Part shown: positions 9,501 to 17,700 of the stretch, in pieces
Numbering within the stretch: the stretch's first letter is position 1
Layout of the letters: each line of letters starts with the position of its first letter
Assembly: GCA_900756555.1 (NCBI GenBank)
Contig: CAAEKP010000100.1
Span: 1-35,767, forward strand
Direction of reading: 5' to 3'
From: Peptococcaceae bacterium
GTDB taxonomy: Bacteria > Bacillota > Peptococcia > Peptococcales > Peptococcaceae
Length of the DNA stretch: 35,767 nucleotides
Made by a program: the position numbers and the translations under genes
Notes under the pieces: generated by a model
What the model saw: only the letters and a program-made list of their open reading frames with translations
What the model was told of the DNA's origin: nothing
Databases searched by the model: none

Positions 9501-11375
9501 ATTGTAACGAAATGCAATCGGCAGCTGTAACACAGGTAATTGTGACACCATCTGCATGATTTGCCGCTGCTGGCTGCGATACAAATGGGAAAACCCGGAT
9601 AAATACTGTAAAAAGCGCAGGGCCGCTGCCTGCAACTCTAAATTATCTCGCCGCAGCATACTTTGCGCGAATTCCAATAACTCTTGCACCTGACAAGGCT
9701 CACACAGCCGCATTGGTACTGCAATCAGCGTGTCCATCAGAATAAAGCCAACCTCATCATCCCAATGAGCTTCGTGATAATAATAGAGCAGACCATCCAA
9801 ATATTGATACCAGTCCTGCTCCGGACAATTTTCCAAAGCCACAGTAACCATATTTTTTAACGTATAGCCCAGCCAGCGTTTATGCCGCTGCGTAATTTTA
9901 TGGTCGGGCATAATAACCATGCCAATATATTTCTGCCACAAGGTCAGACTGGTGGTCTGCCCTACAGGGAGCTGCACACCTTTAGGCAGTTCTTTGCGGT
10001 TGATTTCATCATAGCGCACAATAATTTTGCCCATCAGCGCCGCTGCCTGCCGCCGAATATCGCCCTCGCGATGCATCAGCAGCTCATACAGAAAATTCAA
10101 GGTCATACCTTTTTGCCGCTGCGTCATGTACGTATAATATTCTTCAAAAATATGAATGTAGGCTCTTGTATTTTTCCAGTCCTTTTCACTGCGCGCCGCT
10201 TCCAGCAAGGTACCAAAAGAAGTTTCGGTATTCAAAAATTCCATCAGCCAGATATTATGGCGAATGGCTAAAAATTTAAAATTGGTGATGGCTTCCTGCG
10301 CGTCCACCAGCGCCATATTTTTCTGCGGCACAGGCTGGAACTGTCTGCGGCTGAAATCAGTGTTCACGCCCAGATTTTCCATGTAGTCTTCAAAATCCTT
10401 CAGTTTGGCATACACATACCGATACCGCCGTTCCTTCGCCGCGTCTACGTTTTCCAGCTTACTGAGAATAATGTGGAAAGAATCCTCCAGCGTAAAAATA
10501 CCCATTTTTTCTTTGGGCGCATTACATTCTTCCCGCCGCACTCTAAAATCCGCATAAATCAGCACCAGCGATTCCAGCGGCAGATTTTCCAGCTCTAAAT
10601 CCCAAGTGGAATGATTGACCGCGATATGCGCAATGGTAGGCATATTTTTCTCATCGAACCACTGTCCCGTATAATAATAATGCAGATGCGGCATCCGTTT
10701 CATCTCATCAGATTTGCAGCCAAATTTACCTATATCATGGCCTACCGCCGCACCAGATACCAGAGCCAAATCAATCGGCACACCAGCTTCTTTGAGCTGA
10801 CGGGCTACATGCATGGCCACATAATGCACACCGGCAATATGGCTAAGCGTGTTGAAATAAAAAATTTCTTTCCCAATGTACATCAGTTCATACAAATACA
10901 GACTGCGGAAATAATATAAAAACCGTTCATATTCTTCTTTGATAACATGATCCGGCAGTTCCTGCACATTTAAAAATTCAAAGCAGCAAAAGCGGTCAAA
11001 TGGCTTATGAGCTACCGTATAATCCAGCATACAGCGCAAGGTGCGAATAAAAAAGGTGGTTCCCTGCTGAAATTCCGGCGGAAACTGCTGAGAAACGCTA
11101 TCAGGATAAGACAAACTGATAATGTACCAGTAAGTATACGTCAGCCAGCCCTGTTCAGGAGTCTGCTCATACCAGTGCGGGCCAATCTCTTTGCAAAGCT
11201 GTAGTACATCAGCACAATCCCACGCAGGTTTCTCCAATAAAGCTATCATTCCATATTTAAATTCTTCCTGCTGCGATTCTGCCTGCCGCAGCAATAATTT
11301 AGGCTGCTGTAAAAAAAATTCCGACATTGCATTTTGTTCAAAAATCCTTTGTACCTCGTCAATCATCTGCGTCAT
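6519..11375 (-). CDS. 1618-residue fusion: HD phosphohydrolase, helical repeats, nucleotidyltransferase, GNAT-like segment, phosphoribosyltransferase-like domain
   Basis: Visible in order: (1) about 150-290, an HD metal phosphohydrolase with H179, H213-D214 (GHDIGKFG), H250, H255 and D276; (2) about 400-900, alpha-helical HEAT/ARM-like repeats; (3) about 910-1100, a nucleotidyltransferase of the NadD/PPAT/cytidylyltransferase superfamily with FFPGTFDPFSSSHKGIV (SSSH aligns with the (H/T)xGH motif) and SSTRIRENI at the end; (4) about 1110-1270, a segment compatible with a GNAT acetyltransferase fold, weak; (5) about 1290-1540, phosphoribosyltransferase-like with the PRPP-loop signature MILVDDLLDKGHRL near 1426; (6) a C-terminal CPDRGNC near 1582. 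It looks like a cytoplasmic multi-enzyme acting on nucleotides or NAD-like compounds, but no known pathway protein has this layout to my knowledge. The ATG at 11375 follows GAGAGGTGG. First gene of an operon with the next three. Confidence 0.78.
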   Translation of the reverse strand: MTQMIDEVQRIFEQNAMSEFFLQQPKLLLRQAESQQEEFKYGMIALLEKPAWDCADVLQLCKEIGPHWYEQTPEQGWLTYTYWYIISLSYPDSVSQQFPPEFQQGTTFFIRTLRCMLDYTVAHKPFDRFCCFEFLNVQELPDHVIKEEYERFLYYFRSLYLYELMYIGKEIFYFNTLSHIAGVHYVAMHVARQLKEAGVPIDLALVSGAAVGHDIGKFGCKSDEMKRMPHLHYYYTGQWFDEKNMPTIAHIAVNHSTWDLELENLPLESLVLIYADFRVRREECNAPKEKMGIFTLEDSFHIILSKLENVDAAKERRYRYVYAKLKDFEDYMENLGVNTDFSRRQFQPVPQKNMALVDAQEAITNFKFLAIRHNIWLMEFLNTETSFGTLLEAARSEKDWKNTRAYIHIFEEYYTYMTQRQKGMTLNFLYELLMHREGDIRRQAAALMGKIIVRYDEINRKELPKGVQLPVGQTTSLTLWQKYIGMVIMPDHKITQRHKRWLGYTLKNMVTVALENCPEQDWYQYLDGLLYYYHEAHWDDEVGFILMDTLIAVPMRLCEPCQVQELLEFAQSMLRRDNLELQAAALRFLQYLSGFSHLYRSQQRQIMQMVSQLPVLQLPIAFRYNLEKIYGQIGSAEQAEKVRLSGEEEQRAASELFLENLKVATPWMLKLTNIDFLLEVAQHKAISLLQVAAHLSNILKVGERISVRHRAGQGLVDIAPLLTPEERNELVIELTKGLEIGEYEFSKYIPEYLGQIALFLQPQELDEIIQDIQKLLRNANNRVVSVALNTLGVMLEYYPAYQQRFGEDDETIKNRRRIVLGMLLSGLSSYDEEVSSEAFIVLGHQLFGSKRLTLEEKYEIFFLIYKRMLILICDKELNGLAFFNRAGSLNHIYRFISDYLMEYGKFDVPELQRIAFFPGTFDPFSSSHKGIVQEIRNLGFQVYLALDEFSWSKKTQPRMTRRQIIVMSVADEENVYLFPDDIPVNIANNADLQKLQAMFPGKEVYLVMGSDVVFNASSYKKPVEPGSIHFYNHIVFRRAQGQEALTQEAEQQMEQTVRETIKGDLIYLTLPTYLEDISSTRIRENIDCNRDISNLISPLAQNYIYHYGLYLREPQYKPILQAKKIQFDFVTDESAQDVYQLLVRFAHMDGLMELLSSHWEKPQPLLTLLKDSSQQNQIVAFALSYTMETTDMYSIFQEAGTVEWLRKKIFGKTAVLTGIYVLDGQEIKNAEQLLLTETLSYYLEQDYGYAIYYGPKAPEVEEVLQRQGFLSDLQQEQKALYLVDMRAPLTLLKNIETTIKEPFNRNERLLAVVEQSHRRLQETMTTLYPGNLVLSIDAGIMHHKMLHKITRANHVPNEPLPMRKLGKAMCVPFGKILRGMVVPNTVTKTLHSEKVYDGDIKTFTIQNFPFYATLENQVRTIKSFDRPMILVDDLLDKGHRLRGLEPILQQEGVAVDRMVVGILSARGKDLMAVRNCPVESAYFLPRLRGWYVESTLYPFIGGDMVARKEETDANLIPSINFILPYVVPSYMKEVPREALYYFSLTCLQNVHDILQVLEEVYQQAFGRRLTLGRLGEAIISPRCPDRGNCGQYDKNIAASVYVEDDIQRLVRLQSIMAK

Positions 11376-11409
11376 ACTGCCACCTCTCTCTTTACATATT
11401 CTTTCTTCT

Positions 11410-11438
11410 ATTATGCAGAATGCAGAAAAAAATTACAA
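11410..11438 (-). promoter_or_regulatory. Possible second promoter of the giant gene
   Basis: Minus strand TTGTAA (11438-11433), a 17-base spacer and CATAAT (11415-11410), about 35 bases before the ATG. A weaker match than the upstream promoter. If active, the giant gene would not depend on read-through of the leader terminator. Confidence 0.4.
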
Positions 11439-11505
11439 CTAAAAAGTTTTCTTATTTTAACTGTATACTGTATTTCCGCTTATTGTAACTTCATTTTTTC
11501 CACAG

Positions 11506-11540
11506 AAAAAGCTCCCTGTGAAGGAACCACACAGGGAGCT
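11506..11540 (-). terminator. Intrinsic terminator in the leader of the giant gene
   Basis: A perfect 11-bp stem AGCTCCCTGTG/CACAGGGAGCT (11510-11520 with 11530-11540) with a 9-base loop. On the minus strand it is followed by TTTTT (11510-11506). It lies downstream of a SigA-like promoter and 130 bases before the giant ORF. It could end the upstream hydrolase transcript, act as an attenuator, or both. Confidence 0.88.
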
Positions 11541-11607
11541 CTCCGTCAGATTGTCTGTATCTGACAATCTTCAGATAAGGAACTAAGGTACTTTCGTACC
11601 ACCGATA
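11541..11607 (-). promoter_or_regulatory. Structured leader RNA upstream of the giant gene (candidate attenuator or riboswitch)
   Basis: Transcription predicted from near 11607 would produce about 65 bases of folded RNA before the terminator. A GGTAC-GAAA-GTACC hairpin (11587-11600) has a GNRA tetraloop. Three mutually exclusive stems follow: AGATTGTC/GACAATCT (11548-11555 with 11563-11570), GTCAGAT/ATCTGAC (11545-11551 with 11559-11565) and TATCTGA/TCAGATA (11558-11564 with 11571-11577). Alternative pairings beside a strong terminator are the hallmark of an RNA switch. I do not recognise the motif; it is not a T-box, purine, SAM or cyclic-di-GMP-I element by eye. Confidence 0.5.
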
Positions 11608-11614
11608 CAATCAT

Positions 11615-11643
11615 ATTATTGCATATTTTGCCAATTATGTCAA
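11615..11643 (-). promoter_or_regulatory. SigA-type promoter driving the structured leader
   Basis: Minus strand -35 TTGACA (11643-11638), a 17-base spacer, and -10 AATAAT (11620-11615); TAATAT at 11618-11613 with a 19-base spacer is an alternative. It sits immediately after the hydrolase stop codon, so the downstream hairpins belong to a newly initiated transcript. Confidence 0.68.
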
Positions 11644-11662
11644 GCTATATTCGCATGTTTTT

Positions 11663-12559
11663 TCAAATATTTTCCTGCAAAAAACGAAATACCGTTGTAT
11701 AGTACAAATCAGGCGCAGCCTGTCGGCTCAGCGCGTGTACACCGCCCTCCACCAGCAGCAATTCTTTCTTGCCGCCTGCCGCTTCATACAGTGGATGTAC
11801 CATTCCCGTTGGCACAAAAGCATCCGCCGTGCCATGGATAAACAACATGGGCAGCGTAGTCTGTTTCACCTGCCGCAAAGCAGAGGCTTCATGCAAGCCC
11901 ACACCAGTGCGCAGTTTCGCCACCGGCTCACACAGCCACAGCAACGGAATCTCCGGCAAATGGAACCGGCTGCGCAGCTGATAAGAAAAAATATCCCACG
12001 CCGATGTATAGCCACAATCCTCCACTGCCACCTTCACATGCTCAGATAACTGCGGCTCTCCCACCGTCATCATCACTGTAGCGCCGCCCATAGAAATACC
12101 GTGCAGCGCAATCCGCGCCTGGTCATCCTGCTGCACCACCCAGTCAATCCAGCGCAGCAAATCCTTGCGCTCCAGCCAACCCATACCAATAAACTTGCCC
12201 TGACTCTCACCGTGCGCCCGCTGATCAATCGCCAGTACATGATAGCCCTGTTTCTGATATCGTTCTCCCATGGCAGCCAGCATCAACTCTTTAGACGAAT
12301 GATAACCGTGCACCAGAATCACCCATTTATGCCGCCATTGCGCCGCAGGCAGATACTGCCCCACCAGCTCCAAACCATCGCCAGACTGGATTGTCACCCG
12401 CTGTCCCCCAGCCGCAGCGGCAGGCGCCACCGGCCCGCCATCCCGCACCATGGCAAACTGCACCAATCCATTACAGAAAATGAAGCAAAGCAACAGGACA
12501 ATCGTTACAGCTTTAAAGAATCTATGCTTTTTTGTTTTTATCTGTTTCGCGTGTTTCAT
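11663..12559 (-). CDS. Alpha/beta hydrolase with N-terminal membrane anchor
   Basis: 298 residues. A basic start (MKHAKQIKTKKHRFFK) is followed by a hydrophobic segment at about 17-37, so the protein is probably anchored in the membrane with its catalytic domain outside. The alpha/beta hydrolase core has the oxyanion strand VILVHGYHSSKE, nucleophile elbow GISMGG with S156, acid D246 in HGTADAFVP and H275 in GGVHALS, a complete triad. It resembles the YqkD/BAAT-like family of extracellular esterase-like hydrolases; the substrate is unknown. The ATG at 12559 is preceded by AAAGGA 7 bases upstream. It borders the defence island, but its base composition matches the housekeeping flank. Confidence 0.82.
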   Translation of the reverse strand: MKHAKQIKTKKHRFFKAVTIVLLLCFIFCNGLVQFAMVRDGGPVAPAAAAGGQRVTIQSGDGLELVGQYLPAAQWRHKWVILVHGYHSSKELMLAAMGERYQKQGYHVLAIDQRAHGESQGKFIGMGWLERKDLLRWIDWVVQQDDQARIALHGISMGGATVMMTVGEPQLSEHVKVAVEDCGYTSAWDIFSYQLRSRFHLPEIPLLWLCEPVAKLRTGVGLHEASALRQVKQTTLPMLFIHGTADAFVPTGMVHPLYEAAGGKKELLLVEGGVHALSRQAAPDLYYTTVFRFLQENI

Positions 12560-12806
12560 GGTTTTGTCCTTTTAAAATGATGTTAAAATTTTATCGTTCA
12601 AATCGTATTAATATTTCAGATTTCAACATCATCTGTATTGTCGCCGTAATTAATAAAATATAATTTTTATACACTATAAGCTATATAAACCAGTCAATTC
12701 CTGATCGATTTCGATTATCTTCACTAACGTTGTTCTGTCATTATCAATGTAATATTTCTGTACGTATCTTCAAAAAATGGACGTATTGATGACTGCCATG
12801 ACGAGT
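12560..12806. other. Intergenic island border
   Basis: AT-rich sequence between the hydrolase and the end of the defence operon. I see no gene, tRNA or clear terminator. In the frame of the small ORF ending at 12807, twenty further codons follow the stop, so decay of a longer gene is possible. A GATGTT/AACATC inverted repeat lies upstream of the hydrolase. TTGACT near 12693 on the minus strand lacks a convincing -10 partner. Confidence 0.4.
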
Positions 12807-12917
12807 TCACACTTTTTCGAACAGTTTCAGATCAACGCATCCCTCATCTGGCAAATAAATAGAGCCCTTCTTTTCAAATTTTGATACCTTAACAAGCTCT
12901 GTATAAAAGATATTCAT
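12807..12917 (-). CDS. Small ORF (36 codons) at the end of the defence operon
   Basis: Starts MNIFYTELVKVSKFEKKGS and ends VDLKLFEKV. The ATG at 12917 lies 19 bases after the drmB stop and 10 bases from GAGG (12928-12931). After its TGA the same frame stays open for about 20 codons. I recognise no family. It occupies the place where canonical DISARM loci carry drmC, so it may be a remnant of a lost gene or a genuine small protein. Low confidence that it is functional. Confidence 0.35.
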   Translation of the reverse strand: MNIFYTELVKVSKFEKKGSIYLPDEGCVDLKLFEKV

Positions 12918-12936
12918 GCTATATGCACCTCACTAC

Positions 12937-14781
12937 TCAGACACTGCGCAAACTATTAAAGAAACCCACCACTGGCTCAGCCAAGGTTCCAACAACAACC
13001 CCACGGTCAAGCAGACGATTACCGTTTTCACAGCAGGTTTCTGGAAGCAAAGCGCAATTATGGCACGCCGCCAAATTGAGAGATTCAGGTCCTTGGCCGG
13101 TTGACTGTATACAAATGGGATCAGATGTACACCAGCTGGCATTTTCAATAGCACTAATAATAGTATCTTCTAACCTGCCACACTCGCCTTGCCTTACCAG
13201 ACCGCCCAGTGATCCTTCCGAATCGCCAGAAGCCGTATATATCAGAACTCCATACATACCAAACTCATTGCTGGCTTTTTCACAATATATTCTCTCTCGA
13301 ATTGATGAGCTTCCATATCCACATTCAAAACTCAACTGATTTATTATCAAATGGGCAAAAGTATGAATCAAGATATATTCAGGTCTTAAATCGGTTGTAG
13401 TATCGCTACCAAATTTTGATTTATGAAAAGTATTATTTAATCTAGAAATTCTTTTTTGTACATCTGAGCGCTTTGCCCAAGTTTCAAGTTTTTGCGAGTT
13501 AAACTTAAAGAATATACCCTCGCCAAATACTTCTATCGCAGGAAGCCAGTCTTCTTTTTCCCCCAAACGTAATTCTTTTTTACGTTCGCTAATTGTTTTC
13601 TGATCCGGTTCCAATCTGGAAAAGCCGACAAATGCGCGCGTTTCTCTAAGTTTTGGAACTAACGAAATGCTTTCAAAAAACTCATGAATCAACGAATCAT
13701 ATTCTTTGATAGGATGATTGATTGAATGAAAATCCATAGAATCGCTTCCGCTAGTTTTACTCAAAACTCGGTATTCCTGCATCCTGTACTCATCTTCAGA
13801 CGTATTTTCATTTACATCGTTACTCGCTGATAGGTTATTTGCTCTATCCACAAATGCCTGATAAAGCTCCTCGGCATTAATGCCTTCGCATAAGGCAAAA
13901 TAATTAATAATATTTCTGTCAAATTGTCCATTTGTTCTCATCGCATTAAGATTATCAAAATTCTGGTTCAAAACACCTAGTATTTTGCGTTTTGTTGCAT
14001 CATCATCAATAGGAATAGAAATAGAACTTCTTGTATCAGCGAACCACACATTTGTGGCACCTCTAAGAATCACTTTAACATCTTCTGGTTTAGCAGGACA
14101 GACTTCTTCCCCATATAGCCCTAACCAAGGTTTTGTTGACCGACAATGATATCCAATTTTGTCAAGTGCTCCTTTTCTGGTTGCACTTGCCATAGAACGT
14201 TTTGCTCCACATGAGCATTGATAGTAAACACCTGTAAGGTTTGCAGATGCACCACCAGTACTACGGCGAATTATACATGTATTCGGATCATATGAATGAC
14301 CACTCCCGAAATGAACCCATTCCGCTACTGGAAAATCATCAATATGCCCTTCAGGACATACCACTATAAAACGTTCCGGAATCATTTTCTTTCTGAATTT
14401 TGACTTATCGGAGCACTTTCTTCCCTCTGACCATTGAATCGCATCACACAAAGGTTGAGTTTCATAATAAGTAGTCTGTTTCATTTGACCACAGAAAGGA
14501 CAATAATACCACGTAGGGAATCTGACTGCCGGTATCTTCAAATTACAGTTTATGGGATCGGCATTATTTTCCCTAAAATCGGGTGGCCATCTTAACTCAC
14601 TGACACCGAGGCGCTTTGTAAGGCGAGAGTCTTTTATCACAAAAGATTTAGAATCATTATATCGCCAAGCATCAAGGCCGGCAATCATTAAAGCTTCGTC
14701 GTTTGGAAACGGTACAATCGCACCAACCCCCCATGGGCCAATCAATGCGCTTCTTCTCATTGGACGTTTTGAAAAAGCCAT
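12937..14781 (-). CDS. drmB: DISARM protein DrmB (DUF1998)
   Basis: 614 residues. The N-terminal part has WYYCPFCGQ (C94, C97), VVCPEGHIDDFPVAEWVHFG around 140-159 and YYQCSCG, the zinc-binding pattern of DrmB. The C-terminal DUF1998 region shows LIHTFAHLIINQLSFECGYG, GVLIYTASGDSEGSLGGLVR and AACHNCALLPETCCENGNRL. DrmB forms the core DISARM complex with the helicase DrmA, which senses and blocks incoming phage DNA. It starts 2 bases after the drmA stop, so translation is coupled. Domain content and adjacency to drmA make this a secure identification. Confidence 0.9.
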   Translation of the reverse strand: MAFSKRPMRRSALIGPWGVGAIVPFPNDEALMIAGLDAWRYNDSKSFVIKDSRLTKRLGVSELRWPPDFRENNADPINCNLKIPAVRFPTWYYCPFCGQMKQTTYYETQPLCDAIQWSEGRKCSDKSKFRKKMIPERFIVVCPEGHIDDFPVAEWVHFGSGHSYDPNTCIIRRSTGGASANLTGVYYQCSCGAKRSMASATRKGALDKIGYHCRSTKPWLGLYGEEVCPAKPEDVKVILRGATNVWFADTRSSISIPIDDDATKRKILGVLNQNFDNLNAMRTNGQFDRNIINYFALCEGINAEELYQAFVDRANNLSASNDVNENTSEDEYRMQEYRVLSKTSGSDSMDFHSINHPIKEYDSLIHEFFESISLVPKLRETRAFVGFSRLEPDQKTISERKKELRLGEKEDWLPAIEVFGEGIFFKFNSQKLETWAKRSDVQKRISRLNNTFHKSKFGSDTTTDLRPEYILIHTFAHLIINQLSFECGYGSSSIRERIYCEKASNEFGMYGVLIYTASGDSEGSLGGLVRQGECGRLEDTIISAIENASWCTSDPICIQSTGQGPESLNLAACHNCALLPETCCENGNRLLDRGVVVGTLAEPVVGFFNSLRSV

Positions 14782-14783
14782 TT

Positions 14784-17700
14784 TTAATCCTCCTTTGCAG
14801 AGTATTCTTTAAGCATAAGATCTGCTTCACAAGAAGCATCTACGCTTCGCATAGAAGTAGGGGTTTCAAAACCGTGCTTACCCCATGCTTCATTTGGATA
14901 TTCTCCAGCTCCATACATCAAGGGAACGTCTTCTGTAAAAGACCAGTCTCTATTACGTTTCGGATCCCATAATGCTGGATGCCAAGCTTTCCATTCAGAC
15001 AAACGTTCTTCATAACGAAGCATGGTTTCATCCAGCTCATCAGGATCTACGTCTGCTATGCGATCTCTTATCACTTGCTCTACATGATTCAAAACAGTAT
15101 CATTTGGAATCATAGGAGCTCCGGAATTATATGCATCATCGTTTTCCAATCGCATTATACCAATCATGATTGCATGCAGTGCACGTTCCCTTACGGGGGC
15201 TGAGAATGGAGTCACACTTGTAGGCTCGACACTGCAATACAATTTGGAATGATATTCTTTAAAATGTTCATAGTGAGATTTATCTCTTGGTCTTCCCGGA
15301 CGATATAATACAAATACAATTCCTGGTGCATCCCCTGCATTACGTCCAACACGTGATGTTGCCTGAATATATTCCGAAGTTGTTTTTGGTTGTCCTGCCA
15401 CTGTCATCAAGCCCAATCTCGGAACGTCCAATCCAACAGAAATCATATTCGTTGCGAGGCATATATCAATAGGAAATTCATCTGAATGCAAATCGTGATA
15501 GTCTTTTCCCGCATAAGGAATACTCAGATTTGCAAGGCTGGCAGTGACTTTATCCCCCGGAATACGACTCGTCAACTCTTCATCTCTCCAAATGTAACGT
15601 CTTCTTTTAGAATATTCTTTACCATATGCTTTATCAGCATGTCTTCTTTTGTACATGACATCGAGATGCTGATCTATGTCAGCTCTAATCCATGTACGAG
15701 CTTGTCCGAGTTCTCTTATACTGTTAAAATAGCCAACATTTGTCCAATAAGGATCTCTCTGTTTTTCCTCTCCAATCTTTAGTTCTTTCACAGCATAAAG
15801 CAATGATGCAAACAAACGAATCGAAGTTGTAGCATCAGAAGAAGATCCACTAGCTAAAACACCAACATATTGTCTACCATTTTGAGCAGCATCCTCGACT
15901 GCAAAAAAGGAATCCCCAGCATTAAGTCCTGACGGAGGGAACTGAAATACAGTATCTTTAGGACAAGCATAAAGCGCATGGCACTGCTCTTTTGCCCTAC
16001 TAATAGTAGCTGTAGAGGCTACTATTTTCGGCTTGATGATCGTGCCATTAATGTTCATTGCACAGAGCTCACTTATCATCGTTTCATAATGTCCAACCAT
16101 AGAACCAAGTGGACCAGAAATCAGATGCAATTCGTCTTGAATAATCAAATCCGGAGATGTGAGTTTTTCTCCATTATAATAACCAAAAAGTTTCTGTGCC
16201 TGTGGTTTAAACGGAAGCATTGCAAACTTATCTACAGTTCCTAAAAGAAGCGTAGGAGTTGAATCATATATTGCTTCATCAACAACATAAAGGGGAAGCG
16301 GGTTGTCTTTATCCGAGAAACCACATTTGGTGTTTGAACATTTGAATAAAATACTTTTCTTTTTCCGTGCCTCTGGTTTCTTCCAATAGCCTTTAATTTC
16401 TTTCAGTCCACTTTTTTTCTGAACAACTCCCATCTGAGCTCCACACCAAGGGCACTTCAAGATAATGAAAGGATTCTCATCGCTTTTTCCACTATAAAGT
16501 TCATCATATTTTGCTACTGCATCAGCCATCCTGTTCGGTGTTGTTGCAGAACCAACCCAAAGTCCTATCGTAATTCTAGAAACGCCAAATAAATCTTCAT
16601 GCTGTTTTCTAATCAAATCACATGCACAAATCATTGCAGAGGCACGTTCATATTGCTGCGCAGTTAAAAGTCTCAGTGTATACCTCATTAGAATAGCAGT
16701 ACCTGAATCATCTTTATCCATCAATCGTCTGATAAAGATAGTATAAGCAGACAGACCCAGATAAGCTTCCGTCTTACCACCACCAGTAGGAAACCAAATC
16801 AAATCCAAAATATCACGTTCACTAGAATTTCTGTCAGCCATGGACTGCAGATTCATTAAGACAAATGCAAGCTGGAATGGACGCCATTTTCCATAACGTG
16901 TTTTATTTCCATACCAAGTCTCGCTATTATAAGGATCGGGTAGAGAGGCTACAGTATTCTCAAGATAAAGATTATCGTCTTCATCAGATATCCATTTCTG
17001 CAACGGCAAATTGTAATGGAGTTGCTGCATTATCATCGCAAGATTCATATACTGAAATGCAATGCGCACCTTCTCATTACTCTTTAATAATGCAATTCCT
17101 TCCTTCATTCTTAAAAGGCACGTTCTACAATTAGAAATATGTCTTTTAGCAGTTGTTGAGTAATCTGCACGGGAATATAGAGCCTCCAGATTGGCTGCTT
17201 CTTTCTCACGCAAGTCAATCCATCCCTCATACATATCACACATCCGTATTAGCTCGAGAATGTTCTTGTCGAAATCAGCGCCGGGACCATAATTAAGCAT
17301 CTCCAAATTAACACCCTCTAAAGATGCTGGAACGATTGGTTTAACCTCATACATCGGAAATATAGAAGATTCTATTCTATTGACAGTTCCATTAGTTATT
17401 GTCCAATCTGCTGCACAACCATGTCCGATGGCATAATTTCTTACATCACGATAAAGCAGTTGATTCGACAAATAGTCCTCATCATGAACATTAATTTTCT
17501 GAGCATCTGGAAGGGGACAAAAACCTTTATTTGAAGTAAGCGAAAAAAATACTTGGAAATAACAATCATCATCCTTAAAAGTGGCAGGTTTAATTATTGA
17601 ATTCTCTAGGGTAAATGTGTATATCAAGCAATTTCCTTTTCGATATCTATATGTGACATCAAAATAGAGCATTGTTTCCCCGACTTTTAATTTTTTTACA

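Noticed and set aside
11506..11540. Terminator serving only the upstream hydrolase gene
   Set aside because: A good promoter lies between the hydrolase stop and the hairpins, so the structure is also part of a new leader; sole service to the hydrolase is unlikely, though read-through use is possible.
12626..12640. CATCATCTG shared with the 39-bp terminators, as an island attachment site
   Set aside because: Nine bases is within chance for this composition, and the terminator repeats bracket the AlbA_2 gene, not the island.
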